64,000 bases of DNA from Pseudomonas sp. J452 (GTDB lineage: Bacteria > Pseudomonadota > Gammaproteobacteria > Pseudomonadales > Pseudomonadaceae). A program made the translations under genes and the position numbers. The stretch's first letter is position 1. Each line of letters opens with the position of its first letter. Shown here piece after piece: positions 17,587 to 26,501 of the stretch. The stretch lies in NCBI RefSeq assembly GCF_024666525.1, contig NZ_CP088294.1:868001-932000 (forward strand), given 5' to 3'. Below the pieces are notes generated by a model. It was not told where the DNA came from. It ran no database searches and saw only the letters and a list, made by a program, of their open reading frames with translations.

Positions 17587-18857
17587 TGCGCATTCTGCTG
17601 GTAGGCGCCACCGGCTTTATCGGGCGCCATCTGCTCGATGCCCTGATTCAAGCAGGGCACCAGATCGTGGCGACCAGCCGACAGGTTGTCGAACGACCGC
17701 TACCCGGCGTCGAATGGCAACGCCTGGATCTGCGCGAGCTGGCTGACGAGCCGACGAGCTTCACCTGGCCACCCGCTATCGACTTGCTGATCAATGCCGC
17801 TGGCGAACTGTCCAGCGACCTGGCCGGCATGTGCCGGTTGCAGACCGCAGGCACGTGCGCCCTGTACGATCTGGCCAGCCAGCATGGCGCGCGCGTGCTG
17901 CAGATTTCTGCCCTCGGTGCAGGCACGCAGGCCGATGTACCTTTCCTCGCCAGCAAGGCACGAGCCGACGACTATCTGCTGCAACTCGGTCAATCCTCCG
18001 TGGTGCTGCGCCCGTCGCTGGTCCTGGGCCCAGGTGGAACCAGCAGTGCCTGGTTACAACGCCTGTCACCCTGGCCAGTGATACCTCTGCTGGACAACCG
18101 CGCGCAGCTGCAGCCGTTACATGTCGATGACCTCTGCAGCGCCGTGCTGGCGCTGCTGCGTAACTGGCCCGTGCAGTCGAGCGTGCTACCGCTGGTTGGC
18201 CCGCAGGCCATGACCCAGGGACAATTGCTCGACCAGTTAAGGCACGCCCAGGGTTGGCCAGCCGCACATTACTGGGCAGTGCCGGCAGCACTGTCCCAAC
18301 TGGGCGCCGCTCTCGGCGAGCGCATGGGCTGGGCGGCGCTGAACCCACAGACCTGGCGCCTGGCGCAACGTGACAACCTGGCCAGTGGCGATGCCCTGAC
18401 CAGTATCTGCGGCTTCCGCTGCGCGCCGCTGAGCAGTCGCCTGCACGACTGGCCACAGGCGGCACAGAGCTGCGCCATGGCCTTGCAACCCCTGGTGCTG
18501 GCAGTGTTGTTGCTGATCTGGCTGGGTACTGCGTTGGTGTGCCTAGGCCCCGGTTTCGACTGGGGTCTGCGCATCATGGCCGAAGCGGGTATCACCGGCT
18601 GGCCAGGCAAGCTGGCCGTCATCGGCGGGGCCCTGCTCGACGCCGCCCTGGGTTTCGGCCTACTGCTGCGACGCTGGCGGCAGCCCATACTGCGAGCCCA
18701 GATCGGGCTGATGCTGGCATACAGTCTGATCATCAGCCTGTGGTTACCGCACTACTGGTTTGACCCTTATATGGCCGTCGGCAAGAACTTCGCCGTGCTA
18801 CTGCTCAGTCTCTGGCTGCTGTGGCTGTCCCCTTCACCTGACAAGAGACACGGATGA
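17586..18857 (+). CDS. NAD(P)-dependent epimerase fused to a DoxX-like membrane domain
   Basis: Two-domain protein of 423 residues. Residues 1-290 are an atypical SDR/epimerase with the nucleotide loop GATGFIGRH at 7-15. Residues about 300-420 hold four membrane helices of DoxX-like type, with motifs such as LVLAVLLLIWLGTALVCL. The fusion would tether the oxidoreductase domain to the inner membrane. It starts at the ATG overlapping the previous stop (TGATG) and ends in a 4-bp overlap with the next DUF2269 gene. Substrate unknown; a role in membrane redox or lipid-linked chemistry would be guesswork. Confidence 0.75.
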   Translation: MRILLVGATGFIGRHLLDALIQAGHQIVATSRQVVERPLPGVEWQRLDLRELADEPTSFTWPPAIDLLINAAGELSSDLAGMCRLQTAGTCALYDLASQHGARVLQISALGAGTQADVPFLASKARADDYLLQLGQSSVVLRPSLVLGPGGTSSAWLQRLSPWPVIPLLDNRAQLQPLHVDDLCSAVLALLRNWPVQSSVLPLVGPQAMTQGQLLDQLRHAQGWPAAHYWAVPAALSQLGAALGERMGWAALNPQTWRLAQRDNLASGDALTSICGFRCAPLSSRLHDWPQAAQSCAMALQPLVLAVLLLIWLGTALVCLGPGFDWGLRIMAEAGITGWPGKLAVIGGALLDAALGFGLLLRRWRQPILRAQIGLMLAYSLIISLWLPHYWFDPYMAVGKNFAVLLLSLWLLWLSPSPDKRHG

Positions 18858-19321
18858 GCCTGTACCTGCTGCTCAAGACCCTGCATATCCTCTCCGCCAC
18901 CCTGCTGTTTGGCACCGGCCTGGGCTCGGCCTACTACGCCCTGCGCGCCTGGCGCAGCGGTGAGTTGCCGGTGATTGCCACGACCTTCCGCCACCTGGTC
19001 ACCGCCGACTGGCTGTTTATTGCCACCAGCGCGGTGTTCCAGCCACTCAGCGGCCTGGCCCTGGCGAAGATCGCGGGCTGGCCGCTGAGCCAGTTCTGGT
19101 TGCTGTGGAGCGCGGGCTTGTTCGTGTTCGCCGGGCTGTGCTGGCTGCCGGTGCTGTGGCTGCAGATCCGTGTACGCAACCTGGCGACCCAGGCCCTGCG
19201 CGACGGCACGCCACTACCGGAACTGGCCAACCGCTACATGCGCATCTGGTTCGTGCTGGGCTGGCCGGCGTTCCTGGCCTTTATCGCGATCTTCTGGCTG
19301 ATGGTGGCCAAGCCGCTGTGA
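18854..19321 (+). CDS. Second DUF2269-family membrane protein
   Basis: Membrane protein of 155 residues with four hydrophobic segments. It begins MSLYLLLKTLHILSATLLFG, the DUF2269 signature with the conserved KxxHI, and ends in a hydrophobic segment followed by a basic tail. It is 4 bp overlapped with the epimerase/DoxX gene. Related in family to 17146-17586 but clearly divergent, so not a recent duplicate. Function unknown. Confidence 0.72.
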   Translation: MSLYLLLKTLHILSATLLFGTGLGSAYYALRAWRSGELPVIATTFRHLVTADWLFIATSAVFQPLSGLALAKIAGWPLSQFWLLWSAGLFVFAGLCWLPVLWLQIRVRNLATQALRDGTPLPELANRYMRIWFVLGWPAFLAFIAIFWLMVAKPL

Positions 19322-19325
19322 TGGC

Positions 19326-19377
19326 GTAGGGCGGGTAAAAACCGCGTAACCATCTACGCGGGTTTCACCCGCCCTAC
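19326..19377. repeat. REP-like inverted repeat (GTAGGGCGGG family)
   Basis: GTAGGGCGGGTAAAAACCGCGT and its near reverse complement ACGCGGGTTTCACCCGCCCTAC surround AACCATCT. It sits between convergent genes (DUF2269 and HAD phosphatase) 4 bp after the first stop. Confidence 0.8.
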
Positions 19378-19387
19378 AGGACACTCT

Positions 19388-20041
19388 TCAACGCAGCGAG
19401 AGCACCGACCAGCCGCGCTCACTGGCGATGGCGCGCAGGGTGTCGTCCGGGTCCACCGCTACCGGATGGGCCACCTGCTCCAGCAGCGGCAGGTCGTTGC
19501 GCGAGTCGCTGTAGAAATAGCTGTCGTCGAGGCTATGCCCGGTCTCTTGCAACCACTCGCCGAGGCGCACCACCTTGCCGCCCTGGTAACAGGGAACTCC
19601 GGTGATCTGCCCGCTGTAGCGGCCATCCTGCATGCCGCACTCGGTGGCCAGCAGGGTGTCGACGCCCAGGCGCGCGGCGATCGGCGCGGTGACGAAGCGG
19701 TTGGTGGCGGTGATGATCACCAGCTTGTCGCCGGCGGCGCGGTGCTGCGCCAGCAGCGCTTCACCCTTGGCCAGGATAATCGGCTCGATCACCTCACGCA
19801 TGAATTCGGCGTGCCACTGCGCCAGTTGCGCCATGTCGGTACGGCCGAGAATCGCCTGACTGAAGTTCTGGTAGGCCACCACATCCAGCTTGCCGGCGCA
19901 GTAGTCGGCATAGAAGGCATCGTTGCGCGCCTGGTACGCCACGGCGTCGACCAGGCCGCGCTGGCAGAGGAATTCACCCCAGCTGTGGTCGCTGTCGCCG
20001 GCAAGCAGGGTGTTGTCGAGGTCGAAAAGGGCAAGGCGCAC
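19388..20041 (-). CDS. HAD-superfamily hydrolase (subfamily IB, SerB-like)
   Basis: Phosphatase of 217 residues with the HAD motifs: DLDNT with nucleophile D7 and acid D9, the IITATNRF motif II region, and [11 protein letters not shown] as motif IV. The IB subfamily includes phosphoserine phosphatases and phosphohistidinol-type enzymes, but the substrate here is unknown. Translation starts at GTG 20039-20041, preceded by AGGTGA; no ATG fits. The same gene stands divergent from rppH in P. aeruginosa. Confidence 0.82.
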   Translation of the reverse strand: MRLALFDLDNTLLAGDSDHSWGEFLCQRGLVDAVAYQARNDAFYADYCAGKLDVVAYQNFSQAILGRTDMAQLAQWHAEFMREVIEPIILAKGEALLAQHRAAGDKLVIITATNRFVTAPIAARLGVDTLLATECGMQDGRYSGQITGVPCYQGGKVVRLGEWLQETGHSLDDSYFYSDSRNDLPLLEQVAHPVAVDPDDTLRAIASERGWSVLSLR

Positions 20042-20186
20042 GTCGTTTCACCTGAATCTGGATAGCCGAAAAGGGCGCCAGAATAGCCGCTTTTGCCTCC
20101 AGTGCCCATTCGCCGAGCCGCGCGTTTGCTGCGCCCGCGGCCTTTGTGGAACAATGCGGAAACATGCGTTTGTAAGGTGTTATGTC

Positions 20187-20666
20187 GTGATCGATTCCGA
20201 TGGTTTTCGCCCTAATGTCGGCATCATTCTGACCAACGATGTTGGCCAGGTGCTCTGGGCACGGCGGATCAACCAGGATGCCTGGCAGTTCCCGCAAGGC
20301 GGGATCAATCCGCAGGAGTCGCCGGAGCAGGCGCTGTACCGGGAACTGAATGAAGAAGTCGGTCTCGAAGAGCAGGATGTGAAGATTCTCGCCTGCACCC
20401 GGGGCTGGTTGCGTTATCGTCTACCGCAGCGTCTGGTGCGCACGCACAGCCAGCCGCTGTGCATTGGCCAGAAGCAAAAGTGGTTTCTCCTGCGCCTAAC
20501 CGGCGACGAGAACCGGGTGCGTATGGATCTGACCGGCAAGCCGGAGTTCGACGGCTGGCGCTGGGTCAGCTACTGGTACCCGCTGGGTCAGGTGGTCACG
20601 TTCAAGCGCGAAGTCTATCGTCGCGCCCTCAAGGAATTAGCCCCGCGCCTGCTGGCGCGCGACTGA
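20187..20666 (+). CDS. rppH: RNA 5'-pyrophosphohydrolase
   Basis: Nudix enzyme of 159 residues that removes pyrophosphate from mRNA 5' ends and so triggers RNase E decay. The Nudix box runs from G38 to L60 (core YRELNEEVG). The start is GTG at 20187 (reading IDSDGFRPN), with AAGGTG eight bases upstream; an ATG five bases before is out of frame and stops at once. It precedes ptsP by 11 bp, an arrangement conserved in many proteobacteria. Confidence 0.93.
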   Translation: MIDSDGFRPNVGIILTNDVGQVLWARRINQDAWQFPQGGINPQESPEQALYRELNEEVGLEEQDVKILACTRGWLRYRLPQRLVRTHSQPLCIGQKQKWFLLRLTGDENRVRMDLTGKPEFDGWRWVSYWYPLGQVVTFKREVYRRALKELAPRLLARD

Positions 20667-20677
20667 CGGAAGCAAGC

Positions 20678-22957
20678 ATGCTCAACACGCTGCGCAAGAT
20701 CGTTCAGGAAGTGAACGCCGCCAAGGATCTCAAGGCGGCGCTGACGATTATTGTGCAGCGGGTGAAAGAGGCCATGGGCAGTCAGGTCTGCTCGGTCTAC
20801 CTGCTCGACCCGGAGTCCAACCGCTTTGTGCTGATGGCCACCGAAGGCCTCAACAAGCGCTCCATCGGCAAGGTCAGCATGGCGCCCAATGAGGGCCTGG
20901 TCGGCCTGGTCGGCACCCGCGAGGAGCCGCTCAACCTCGAAAATGCCGCCGATCACCCACGCTATCGCTACTTCGCCGAGACCGGCGAGGAACGCTACGC
21001 CTCCTTCCTCGGCGCACCGATCATCCACCACCGCCGGGTGATGGGCGTGCTGGTGGTGCAGCAAAAGGAGCGCCGCCAGTTCGACGAGGGCGAGGAAGCC
21101 TTCCTGGTGACCATGAGCGCCCAGCTCGCCGGGGTTATCGCCCATGCCGAGGCCACCGGCTCGATCCGTGGCCTGGGCAAGCAGGGCAAGGGCATCCAGG
21201 AAGCGCGCTTCGTCGGTGTGCCGGGGGCGCCGGGCGCCGCCGTGGGTACCGCGGTGGTGGTGCTGCCGCCGGCCGACCTGGACGTGGTGCCGGACAAGGC
21301 CGTCGCTGACATCGAGGCCGAGCTCAAGCTGTTCAACAATGCCCTGGTCGGCGTGCGTGCCGACATGCATGCGCTGTCGGCCAAGCTCGCCACCCAGCTG
21401 CGCAAGGAAGAACGCGCGCTGTTCGATGTCTACCTGATGATGCTCGAAGACGCCGCCCTCGGCAGCGAAGTGACCACCATCATCAAGACCGGCCAGTGGG
21501 CCCAGGGCGCCCTGCGCCAGGTGGTCAACGAGCACGTCAACCGTTTCGAGCTGATGGACGACGCCTACCTGCGCGAGCGCGCCGCCGACGTACGCGACCT
21601 CGGCCGGCGCCTGCTCGCCTACCTGCAGGAAGAGCGCAAGCAGAGCCTGGTGTACCAGGACAACACCATTCTGGTCAGCGAGGAGCTGTCGCCGGCGATG
21701 CTCGGCGAAGTGCCGGAAGGCAAGCTGGTCGGCCTGATCTCGGTACAGGGCTCGGGCAACTCGCACGTCGCCATCCTCGCCCGCGCCATGGGTATTCCCA
21801 CGGTCATGGGCGTGGTCGACCTGCCCTACTCCAAGGTCGACGGCATCCAGCTGATCGTCGACGGCTACCACGGCGAAGTCTTCACCAACCCCAGCGAACT
21901 GCTACGCAAGCAGTACGCCGAAGTGGTCGAGGAAGAACGCCAGCTGGCCCAGGGCCTGGATGCCCTCCGCGAACTGCCGTGCGAAACCCTCGACGGCCAG
22001 CGCATGCCGCTGTGGGTCAACACCGGTCTGCTGGCCGATGTGAAACGCGCCCAGGAGCGCGGCGCCGAAGGCGTCGGCCTGTACCGCACGGAAGTGCCGT
22101 TCATGAATGGCGAGCGCTTCCCCAGCGAGAAGGAACAGCTGGCCACCTACCGCGAGCAGCTGGCCGCCTTCCATCCGCTGCCGGTGACCATGCGCACTCT
22201 GGATATCGGCGGCGACAAGGCGCTGAGCTACTTCCCGATCAAGGAAGACAACCCCTTCCTCGGCTGGCGCGGCATCCGCATCACCCTCGACCACCCGGAA
22301 ATCTTCCTGGTCCAGGTGCGCGCCATGCTCAAGGCCAGCGAGGGCCTGAACAACCTGCGCATCCTGCTGCCGATGATTTCCGGCATCCAGGAGCTGGAAG
22401 AGGCCCTGCACCTGATCCACCGCGCCTGGGGCGAAGTGCGTGACGAAGGTGTTGATGTCCCGCTGCCTCCAGTCGGCGTGATGATCGAGATTCCTGCCGC
22501 GGTCTACCAGGTGCGCGATCTGGCGCGCCAGGTCGACTTCCTCTCGGTGGGTTCGAATGACCTGACCCAGTACCTGCTGGCCGTGGACCGCAACAACCCG
22601 CGGGTCGCCGACCTCTACGACTTCCTCCACCCGGCGGTGCTGCATGCGCTGAAACTGGTAGTCGACGGCGCCCATGCCGAAGGCAAGCCGGTGAGCATCT
22701 GCGGCGAGATGGCCGGCGATCCGGCGTCTGCCGTGCTGCTGCTGGCGATGGGCTTCGACAGCCTGTCGATGAACGCCACCAACCTGCCGAAAGTGAAATG
22801 GCTGCTGCGCCAGGTCAGCATGAGCAAGGCCAGCGAGATCCTCGACCAACTGCTGCGCATGGACAACCCACAGGTGATCCACAGCACCCTGCACCTGGCT
22901 CTGCGCAACCTCGGCCTGGGTCGGGTGATCAATCCGGCGGCGACCATCCAGAGCTGA
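20678..22957 (+). CDS. ptsP: Phosphoenolpyruvate-protein phosphotransferase of the nitrogen PTS (EI-Ntr)
   Basis: Enzyme of 759 residues that starts the PtsP-PtsO-PtsN phosphorelay. Residues 1-165 are a GAF sensor domain, followed by the PEP-utilising N-domain, the mobile domain with the phosphorylated His near residue 363 (GSGNSHVAILARA) and the PEP-binding barrel with catalytic Cys near 675 (ICGEMAGDP). The start ATG 20678 follows GGAAGCAAGC. In pseudomonads the system links nitrogen status to potassium, polymer storage and virulence traits. Confidence 0.95.
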   Translation: MLNTLRKIVQEVNAAKDLKAALTIIVQRVKEAMGSQVCSVYLLDPESNRFVLMATEGLNKRSIGKVSMAPNEGLVGLVGTREEPLNLENAADHPRYRYFAETGEERYASFLGAPIIHHRRVMGVLVVQQKERRQFDEGEEAFLVTMSAQLAGVIAHAEATGSIRGLGKQGKGIQEARFVGVPGAPGAAVGTAVVVLPPADLDVVPDKAVADIEAELKLFNNALVGVRADMHALSAKLATQLRKEERALFDVYLMMLEDAALGSEVTTIIKTGQWAQGALRQVVNEHVNRFELMDDAYLRERAADVRDLGRRLLAYLQEERKQSLVYQDNTILVSEELSPAMLGEVPEGKLVGLISVQGSGNSHVAILARAMGIPTVMGVVDLPYSKVDGIQLIVDGYHGEVFTNPSELLRKQYAEVVEEERQLAQGLDALRELPCETLDGQRMPLWVNTGLLADVKRAQERGAEGVGLYRTEVPFMNGERFPSEKEQLATYREQLAAFHPLPVTMRTLDIGGDKALSYFPIKEDNPFLGWRGIRITLDHPEIFLVQVRAMLKASEGLNNLRILLPMISGIQELEEALHLIHRAWGEVRDEGVDVPLPPVGVMIEIPAAVYQVRDLARQVDFLSVGSNDLTQYLLAVDRNNPRVADLYDFLHPAVLHALKLVVDGAHAEGKPVSICGEMAGDPASAVLLLAMGFDSLSMNATNLPKVKWLLRQVSMSKASEILDQLLRMDNPQVIHSTLHLALRNLGLGRVINPAATIQS

Positions 22958-22985
22958 TCCGCCGCGCTCCGAACAAGGACAGTTC

Positions 22986-24377
22986 ATGCGCACTCTGTTG
23001 TTGTGCCTGGCACTCGCCGCACTGCCGGCCAGCGCCGGCGAAATCGTCAATGACGTCACCGGTCTCAATCCGATCGAGGTCGAGCGCGTGCTCGCCCCCA
23101 CCGAACTGCAGCAGATCATCGACGCGGTGCGCCAGCACGCCGGCCCCATCAGCATCGCTGGCGGGCGCTACAGCATGGGCGGACAGACGGCCAGCGCCGG
23201 CGCGCTGCAGCTGGACATGCGCGACTTCGACGAGGTGCTGACGTTCTCCGCCGAACGCCGGGAAATTCGCGTACAGACCGGTATCAGCTGGCGCGAGATC
23301 CTCGAGTACATCGACCCGTACGACTTGTCGCCGCAGATCATGCAGTCCTACGCCAACTTCAGCGTCGGCGGCTCGCTGTCGGTCAACGTGCATGGCCGCT
23401 ACGTCGGCGAAGGGCCGCTGGTGGGCTCGGTGCGCGCCCTGCGCCTGGTACTGGCCGACGGCAGCCTGGTCGAGGCCACGCCGAGCCACAACCGCGAGCT
23501 GTTCTATGGCGCCATCGGCGGCTATGGCGGCCTCGGCGTGATAGTCGAGGCCACCCTCGGCCTGGCCGAAAACAGCCGCATCGCCCGCGAGAGCCGAGTC
23601 ATGCCGCTGGCCGAGTACCGTCCCTGGTTCCAGCGCGAAGTGCAGGGCCAGGCGGATCTGGTGCTGCACAACGGCATTCTTTACCCGGACGATTTCGACA
23701 CGGTGCGTGCGGTGTCCTACCGGCACAGCGAGCAGCCGCTGAGCGAGACTGCGCGCCTGACGCCAAGCGACCGCAGCTATCGCCTGCAGCAGACCGCTAT
23801 CCGCCTGAGCAGCAGCGGCGAGGCCGGAATCAAGCTGCGCGAAGCAGCCATCGACCCGCTGCTGTTTCGCGGCGCCAAGGTGCAGTGGCGCAACCACGAG
23901 GCCAGCCTGGATGTGCGCGAGCTGCAGCCGCTTTCCGGGGCGGACTTCAGCTATGTGCTGCAGGAGTACTTCGTGCCGCCGGCGCAGCTGGAGCGCTTCG
24001 TCGGCGAGCTGGCGCGGCTGACCGACGAGCACCAGGCCAACCTGCTCAATGTCTCGATCCGCCACGCCAAGGCCGACCCCGGCACCCTGCTGGCCTGGGC
24101 CCCGGAGGAAGTCTTCGCCCTGGTGCTGTACTACCGCCAGGGCACCTCCACTGCAGAACGCGAACGCGCCGCCGCCTGGACCCGCGCCCTGATCGACGCC
24201 GCCCTGGCCTGCGGCGGGCGCTACTACCTGCCCTACCAGATCCACGCCAGCCGCGAGCAATTCCTTGCCGCCTACCCGCGCGCGCCCGAGTTCTTTGCCC
24301 TCAAGCAGCGATTTGATCCCGGCTACAAGTTCCGCAATGCACTGTGGGATGCCTACTACCCAGCCACCAGACCCTGA
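22986..24377 (+). CDS. Secreted FAD-linked oxidase (FAD_binding_4 family)
   Basis: Protein of 463 residues with a Sec signal (MRTLLLCLALAALPASAGE) and a PCMH-type FAD-binding domain: ISIAGGRYSMGGQTASAGA near residue 57 and YANFSVGGSLSVNVHGRYVG near 125, as in vanillyl-alcohol/lactone oxidases. No clear histidine covalently bound to flavin can be named. It starts 28 bp after ptsP. The 3' part is echoed by a truncated paralogue at 25416-25580, which shares 38 identical bases across the downstream terminator. Substrate unknown, probably an alcohol, sugar or lactone in the periplasm. Confidence 0.8.
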   Translation: MRTLLLCLALAALPASAGEIVNDVTGLNPIEVERVLAPTELQQIIDAVRQHAGPISIAGGRYSMGGQTASAGALQLDMRDFDEVLTFSAERREIRVQTGISWREILEYIDPYDLSPQIMQSYANFSVGGSLSVNVHGRYVGEGPLVGSVRALRLVLADGSLVEATPSHNRELFYGAIGGYGGLGVIVEATLGLAENSRIARESRVMPLAEYRPWFQREVQGQADLVLHNGILYPDDFDTVRAVSYRHSEQPLSETARLTPSDRSYRLQQTAIRLSSSGEAGIKLREAAIDPLLFRGAKVQWRNHEASLDVRELQPLSGADFSYVLQEYFVPPAQLERFVGELARLTDEHQANLLNVSIRHAKADPGTLLAWAPEEVFALVLYYRQGTSTAERERAAAWTRALIDAALACGGRYYLPYQIHASREQFLAAYPRAPEFFALKQRFDPGYKFRNALWDAYYPATRP

Positions 24378-24396
24378 ACACCGCATGCAGAAAAGC

Positions 24397-24422
24397 AAAA
24401 GGGCCACCGAAGTGACCCTTTT
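24397..24422. terminator. Bidirectional terminator-like hairpin, copy 1
   Basis: AAAAGGG-C-CAC pairs with GTG-A-CCCTTTT around CGAA. It lies between the FAD oxidase and the convergent unknown gene. An identical copy within a 38-bp identity block occurs at 25593-25618. Confidence 0.75.
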
Positions 24423-24434
24423 GCACTGTTACCG

Positions 24435-25232
24435 CTAGCGGTTACTGACGCATTGATACAGCTGAGCACGCGCTGCCAAGCCATCGGTCCAATCGATATC
24501 TGCAACAGCACGCCCACCCATCTCAACGATGAAATGCTCAACATCCAGCATCGTGTTCAGCGCCGCTTCAATGTTCGGCACTGTCAGGGCGATCGCACCG
24601 GCCGGAATACTCGGTACCGAAAAATTCAACGCGTTCACCGGCTGCGGTTGATACTTCGACTGTTTAAGCGTCACCGCTACAGTTTGCGTGTTCGATGGCC
24701 TAGGAATATCTGCGCTCCAGAAGATCAGCATACCGCCCTGATAGGCTTTTCCGGGACCGACAATACTGACCGCGCCACCATCCTTGTTCCACATGGCAAC
24801 GCAATTTTCTCCGGGTGCCGAATCCTTCTTACCCTGAAAGATTTTCCATTCACCCTGCTTGTAGCGCTGGTATTGCGGATCCGCTTCCAGCTTTTGCAGG
24901 TTTGCTTCGGCTTCCAGCATTTGCTTTTGGACTTCTGCGTTTCTGGCCGCCTGCTCATTGATGGCGATGCTCATGGCGTCGTAACTGGGCGGGCCGGGAT
25001 CGGCAAAAATATTGCAGCCGTCACATCTATAGCCAGCATACCCACCGCCAGCGCTATCAGCCCCTCCACCGGTTTCCACACACAGAGGAACAGCGGCAAT
25101 TCCATGCGAACCACCACCAACGCCGATTTGCTGTTCACCAGGCCCAGGGCCACCCGGGCACGGATAGTTCGCCAATGCTGGTTGCGCGATCAAACCAACC
25201 GCGGCAAACACAAAAAATACAAAAAATTTCAT
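24435..25232 (-). CDS. Uncharacterised secreted cysteine-containing protein
   Basis: I do not recognise this 265-residue protein. It has a clear Sec signal (MKFFVFFVFAAVGLIAQPALA), then a Gly/Pro-rich start NYPCPGGPGPGEQQIGVGG, six Cys in the mature part (two as CDGC), a short charged helical stretch around residues 90-130 (AINEQAARNAEVQKQMLEAE) and a C-terminal globular domain starting GEWKIFQGKK. Base composition is visibly more AT-rich than its neighbours, and codon choice is less GC-biased. No good ribosome-binding site precedes the ATG. It is inserted between the FAD oxidase and a truncated copy of that oxidase's tail, which suggests acquired DNA. Possible roles such as a toxin, adhesin or envelope factor are untested. 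Confidence 0.7.
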   Translation of the reverse strand: MKFFVFFVFAAVGLIAQPALANYPCPGGPGPGEQQIGVGGGSHGIAAVPLCVETGGGADSAGGGYAGYRCDGCNIFADPGPPSYDAMSIAINEQAARNAEVQKQMLEAEANLQKLEADPQYQRYKQGEWKIFQGKKDSAPGENCVAMWNKDGGAVSIVGPGKAYQGGMLIFWSADIPRPSNTQTVAVTLKQSKYQPQPVNALNFSVPSIPAGAIALTVPNIEAALNTMLDVEHFIVEMGGRAVADIDWTDGLAARAQLYQCVSNR

Positions 25233-25264
25233 CGTCTATTTAAGATTCCATTCATTTTGAGGGG

Positions 25265-25289
25265 CTGTTGCAGGAGCTGAGTGCAACAG
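25265..25289. other. Hairpin in the AT-rich insertion
   Basis: CTGTTGCA and TGCAACAG are perfect 8-bp complements with a 9-base loop. It lies upstream of the unknown secreted gene, in the 183-bp stretch 25233-25415 that otherwise shows no gene. Confidence 0.4.
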
Positions 25290-25415
25290 GGTTATTCAAT
25301 TGAAGCGGGTGCAGCATGCTGCCAGGGCCTCCTGCATCCCTTGAAGAATAATCAAAGGGAACGATTTATTTATCGGAAAGCCATCAACTAAAAAATCAAT
25401 CTGCCCCCTTTCCCC

Positions 25416-25580
25416 GACGAGCTGGCGCGGCTGACCGACGAACACCAAGCCCAGCTGATCAATATCTCCATCCGCTATGCCAAGGCCGCCCCCGGCACCC
25501 TGCTGGCCTGGATCCCGGTTACAAGTTCCGCAAACGGCTGTGGGATGCCTACTACCCGGTTACCCCCGCTGAGCAGCTAA
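25416..25580 (+). pseudogene. Truncated remnant of a second FAD-linked oxidase
   Basis: The first part reads DELARLTDEHQAQLINISIR and matches GELARLTDEHQANLLNVSIR of the intact oxidase (about 24005-24098). The alignment then jumps to the last codons (GYKFRKRLWDAYYPVT versus GYKFRNALWDAYYPAT, from 24316). The missing 217 bases correspond to 24099-24315 and shift the frame, giving a stop at 25578. Nothing matching the first 340 codons is present. The many silent and amino-acid changes indicate an old paralogue, not a fresh duplication. Confidence 0.82.
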
Positions 25581-25592
25581 ACCCAGAAAAGC

Positions 25593-25618
25593 AAAAGGGC
25601 CACCGAAGTGACCCTTTT
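25593..25618. terminator. Bidirectional terminator-like hairpin, copy 2
   Basis: Same stem-loop as 24397-24422, inside a block of 38 identical bases (24388-24425 and 25584-25621). It separates the oxidase remnant from the end of the spu operon. Confidence 0.75.
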
Positions 25619-25637
25619 GCAGTATTGCCGGCGAGAC

Positions 25638-26501
25638 TCAGGCGGCTTTGGCCGACCAGGTTTCGCTGGTGGTTTCTTCCATGGCCTGCTGGATCGCACG
25701 CTTGCGCTTTTCCTCGGCGCGGCGGGCGAAGTACCAGGCGAAGAAGGTGAAGATCGACACGGTCAGCAGGATCAGGCTGGCCACCGCGTTGATTTCCGGC
25801 TTCACGCCCAGGCGCACGGCGGAGAACACTTCCATCGGCAGGGTGGTCGACCCCGGGCCGGAGACGAAGCTGGCCAGTACCAGGTCGTCCAGCGACAAGG
25901 CGAAGGACATCATGCCGCCCGCCGCCAGCGATGGCGCGATCATCGGGATGGTGATCAGGAAGAACACCTTCCACGGCTTGGCACCGAGGTCCATGGCCGC
26001 CTCTTCGATGGACAGGTCCAGCTCACGCAGACGCGCCGACACCACCACCGCCACATAGGCCGAGCAGAAGGTAGTGTGGGCGATCCAGATGGTCAGCACG
26101 CCACGCTCGGCCGGCCAGCCGATCAGTTGGGCCATCGCCACGAACAGCAGCAACAGCGACAGACCGGTGATCACTTCCGGCATCACCAGCGGTGCGGTGA
26201 CCAGGCCACCGAACAGGGTGCGGCCCTTGAAGCGGGTGACCCGGGTCAGCACGAAGGCCGCCACAGTGCCCAGCGCCACCGCGGCGATCGCCGTGTAGCA
26301 GGCGATCTCCAGGGAGCGCATCACCGAGCCCATCAACTGGTTGTTGTCGAGCAGGCCGGCATACCACTTCAGCGACCAGCCGCCCCACACCGTCACCAGC
26401 TTGGAGGCGTTGAAGGAGTAGATGACCATGATCAGCATGGGCAGGTAGATGAAGGCCAGGCCGGCCCAGAGCATGAAGTTGGAGAAGCTGAAGCGTTTCA
26501 T
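25638..26501 (-). CDS. spuH: Spermidine/putrescine ABC permease
   Basis: PotI-type inner-membrane permease of 287 residues with about six helices and the EAA loop EEAAMDLGAKPWKVFFLITI near residue 165. Last gene of spuABCDEFGH, which in P. aeruginosa takes up and degrades putrescine and spermidine. It overlaps spuG by 4 bp. The C-terminal tail is long, charged and cytoplasmic (RRAEEKRKRAIQQAMEE). Confidence 0.92.
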   Translation of the reverse strand: MKRFSFSNFMLWAGLAFIYLPMLIMVIYSFNASKLVTVWGGWSLKWYAGLLDNNQLMGSVMRSLEIACYTAIAAVALGTVAAFVLTRVTRFKGRTLFGGLVTAPLVMPEVITGLSLLLLFVAMAQLIGWPAERGVLTIWIAHTTFCSAYVAVVVSARLRELDLSIEEAAMDLGAKPWKVFFLITIPMIAPSLAAGGMMSFALSLDDLVLASFVSGPGSTTLPMEVFSAVRLGVKPEINAVASLILLTVSIFTFFAWYFARRAEEKRKRAIQQAMEETTSETWSAKAA

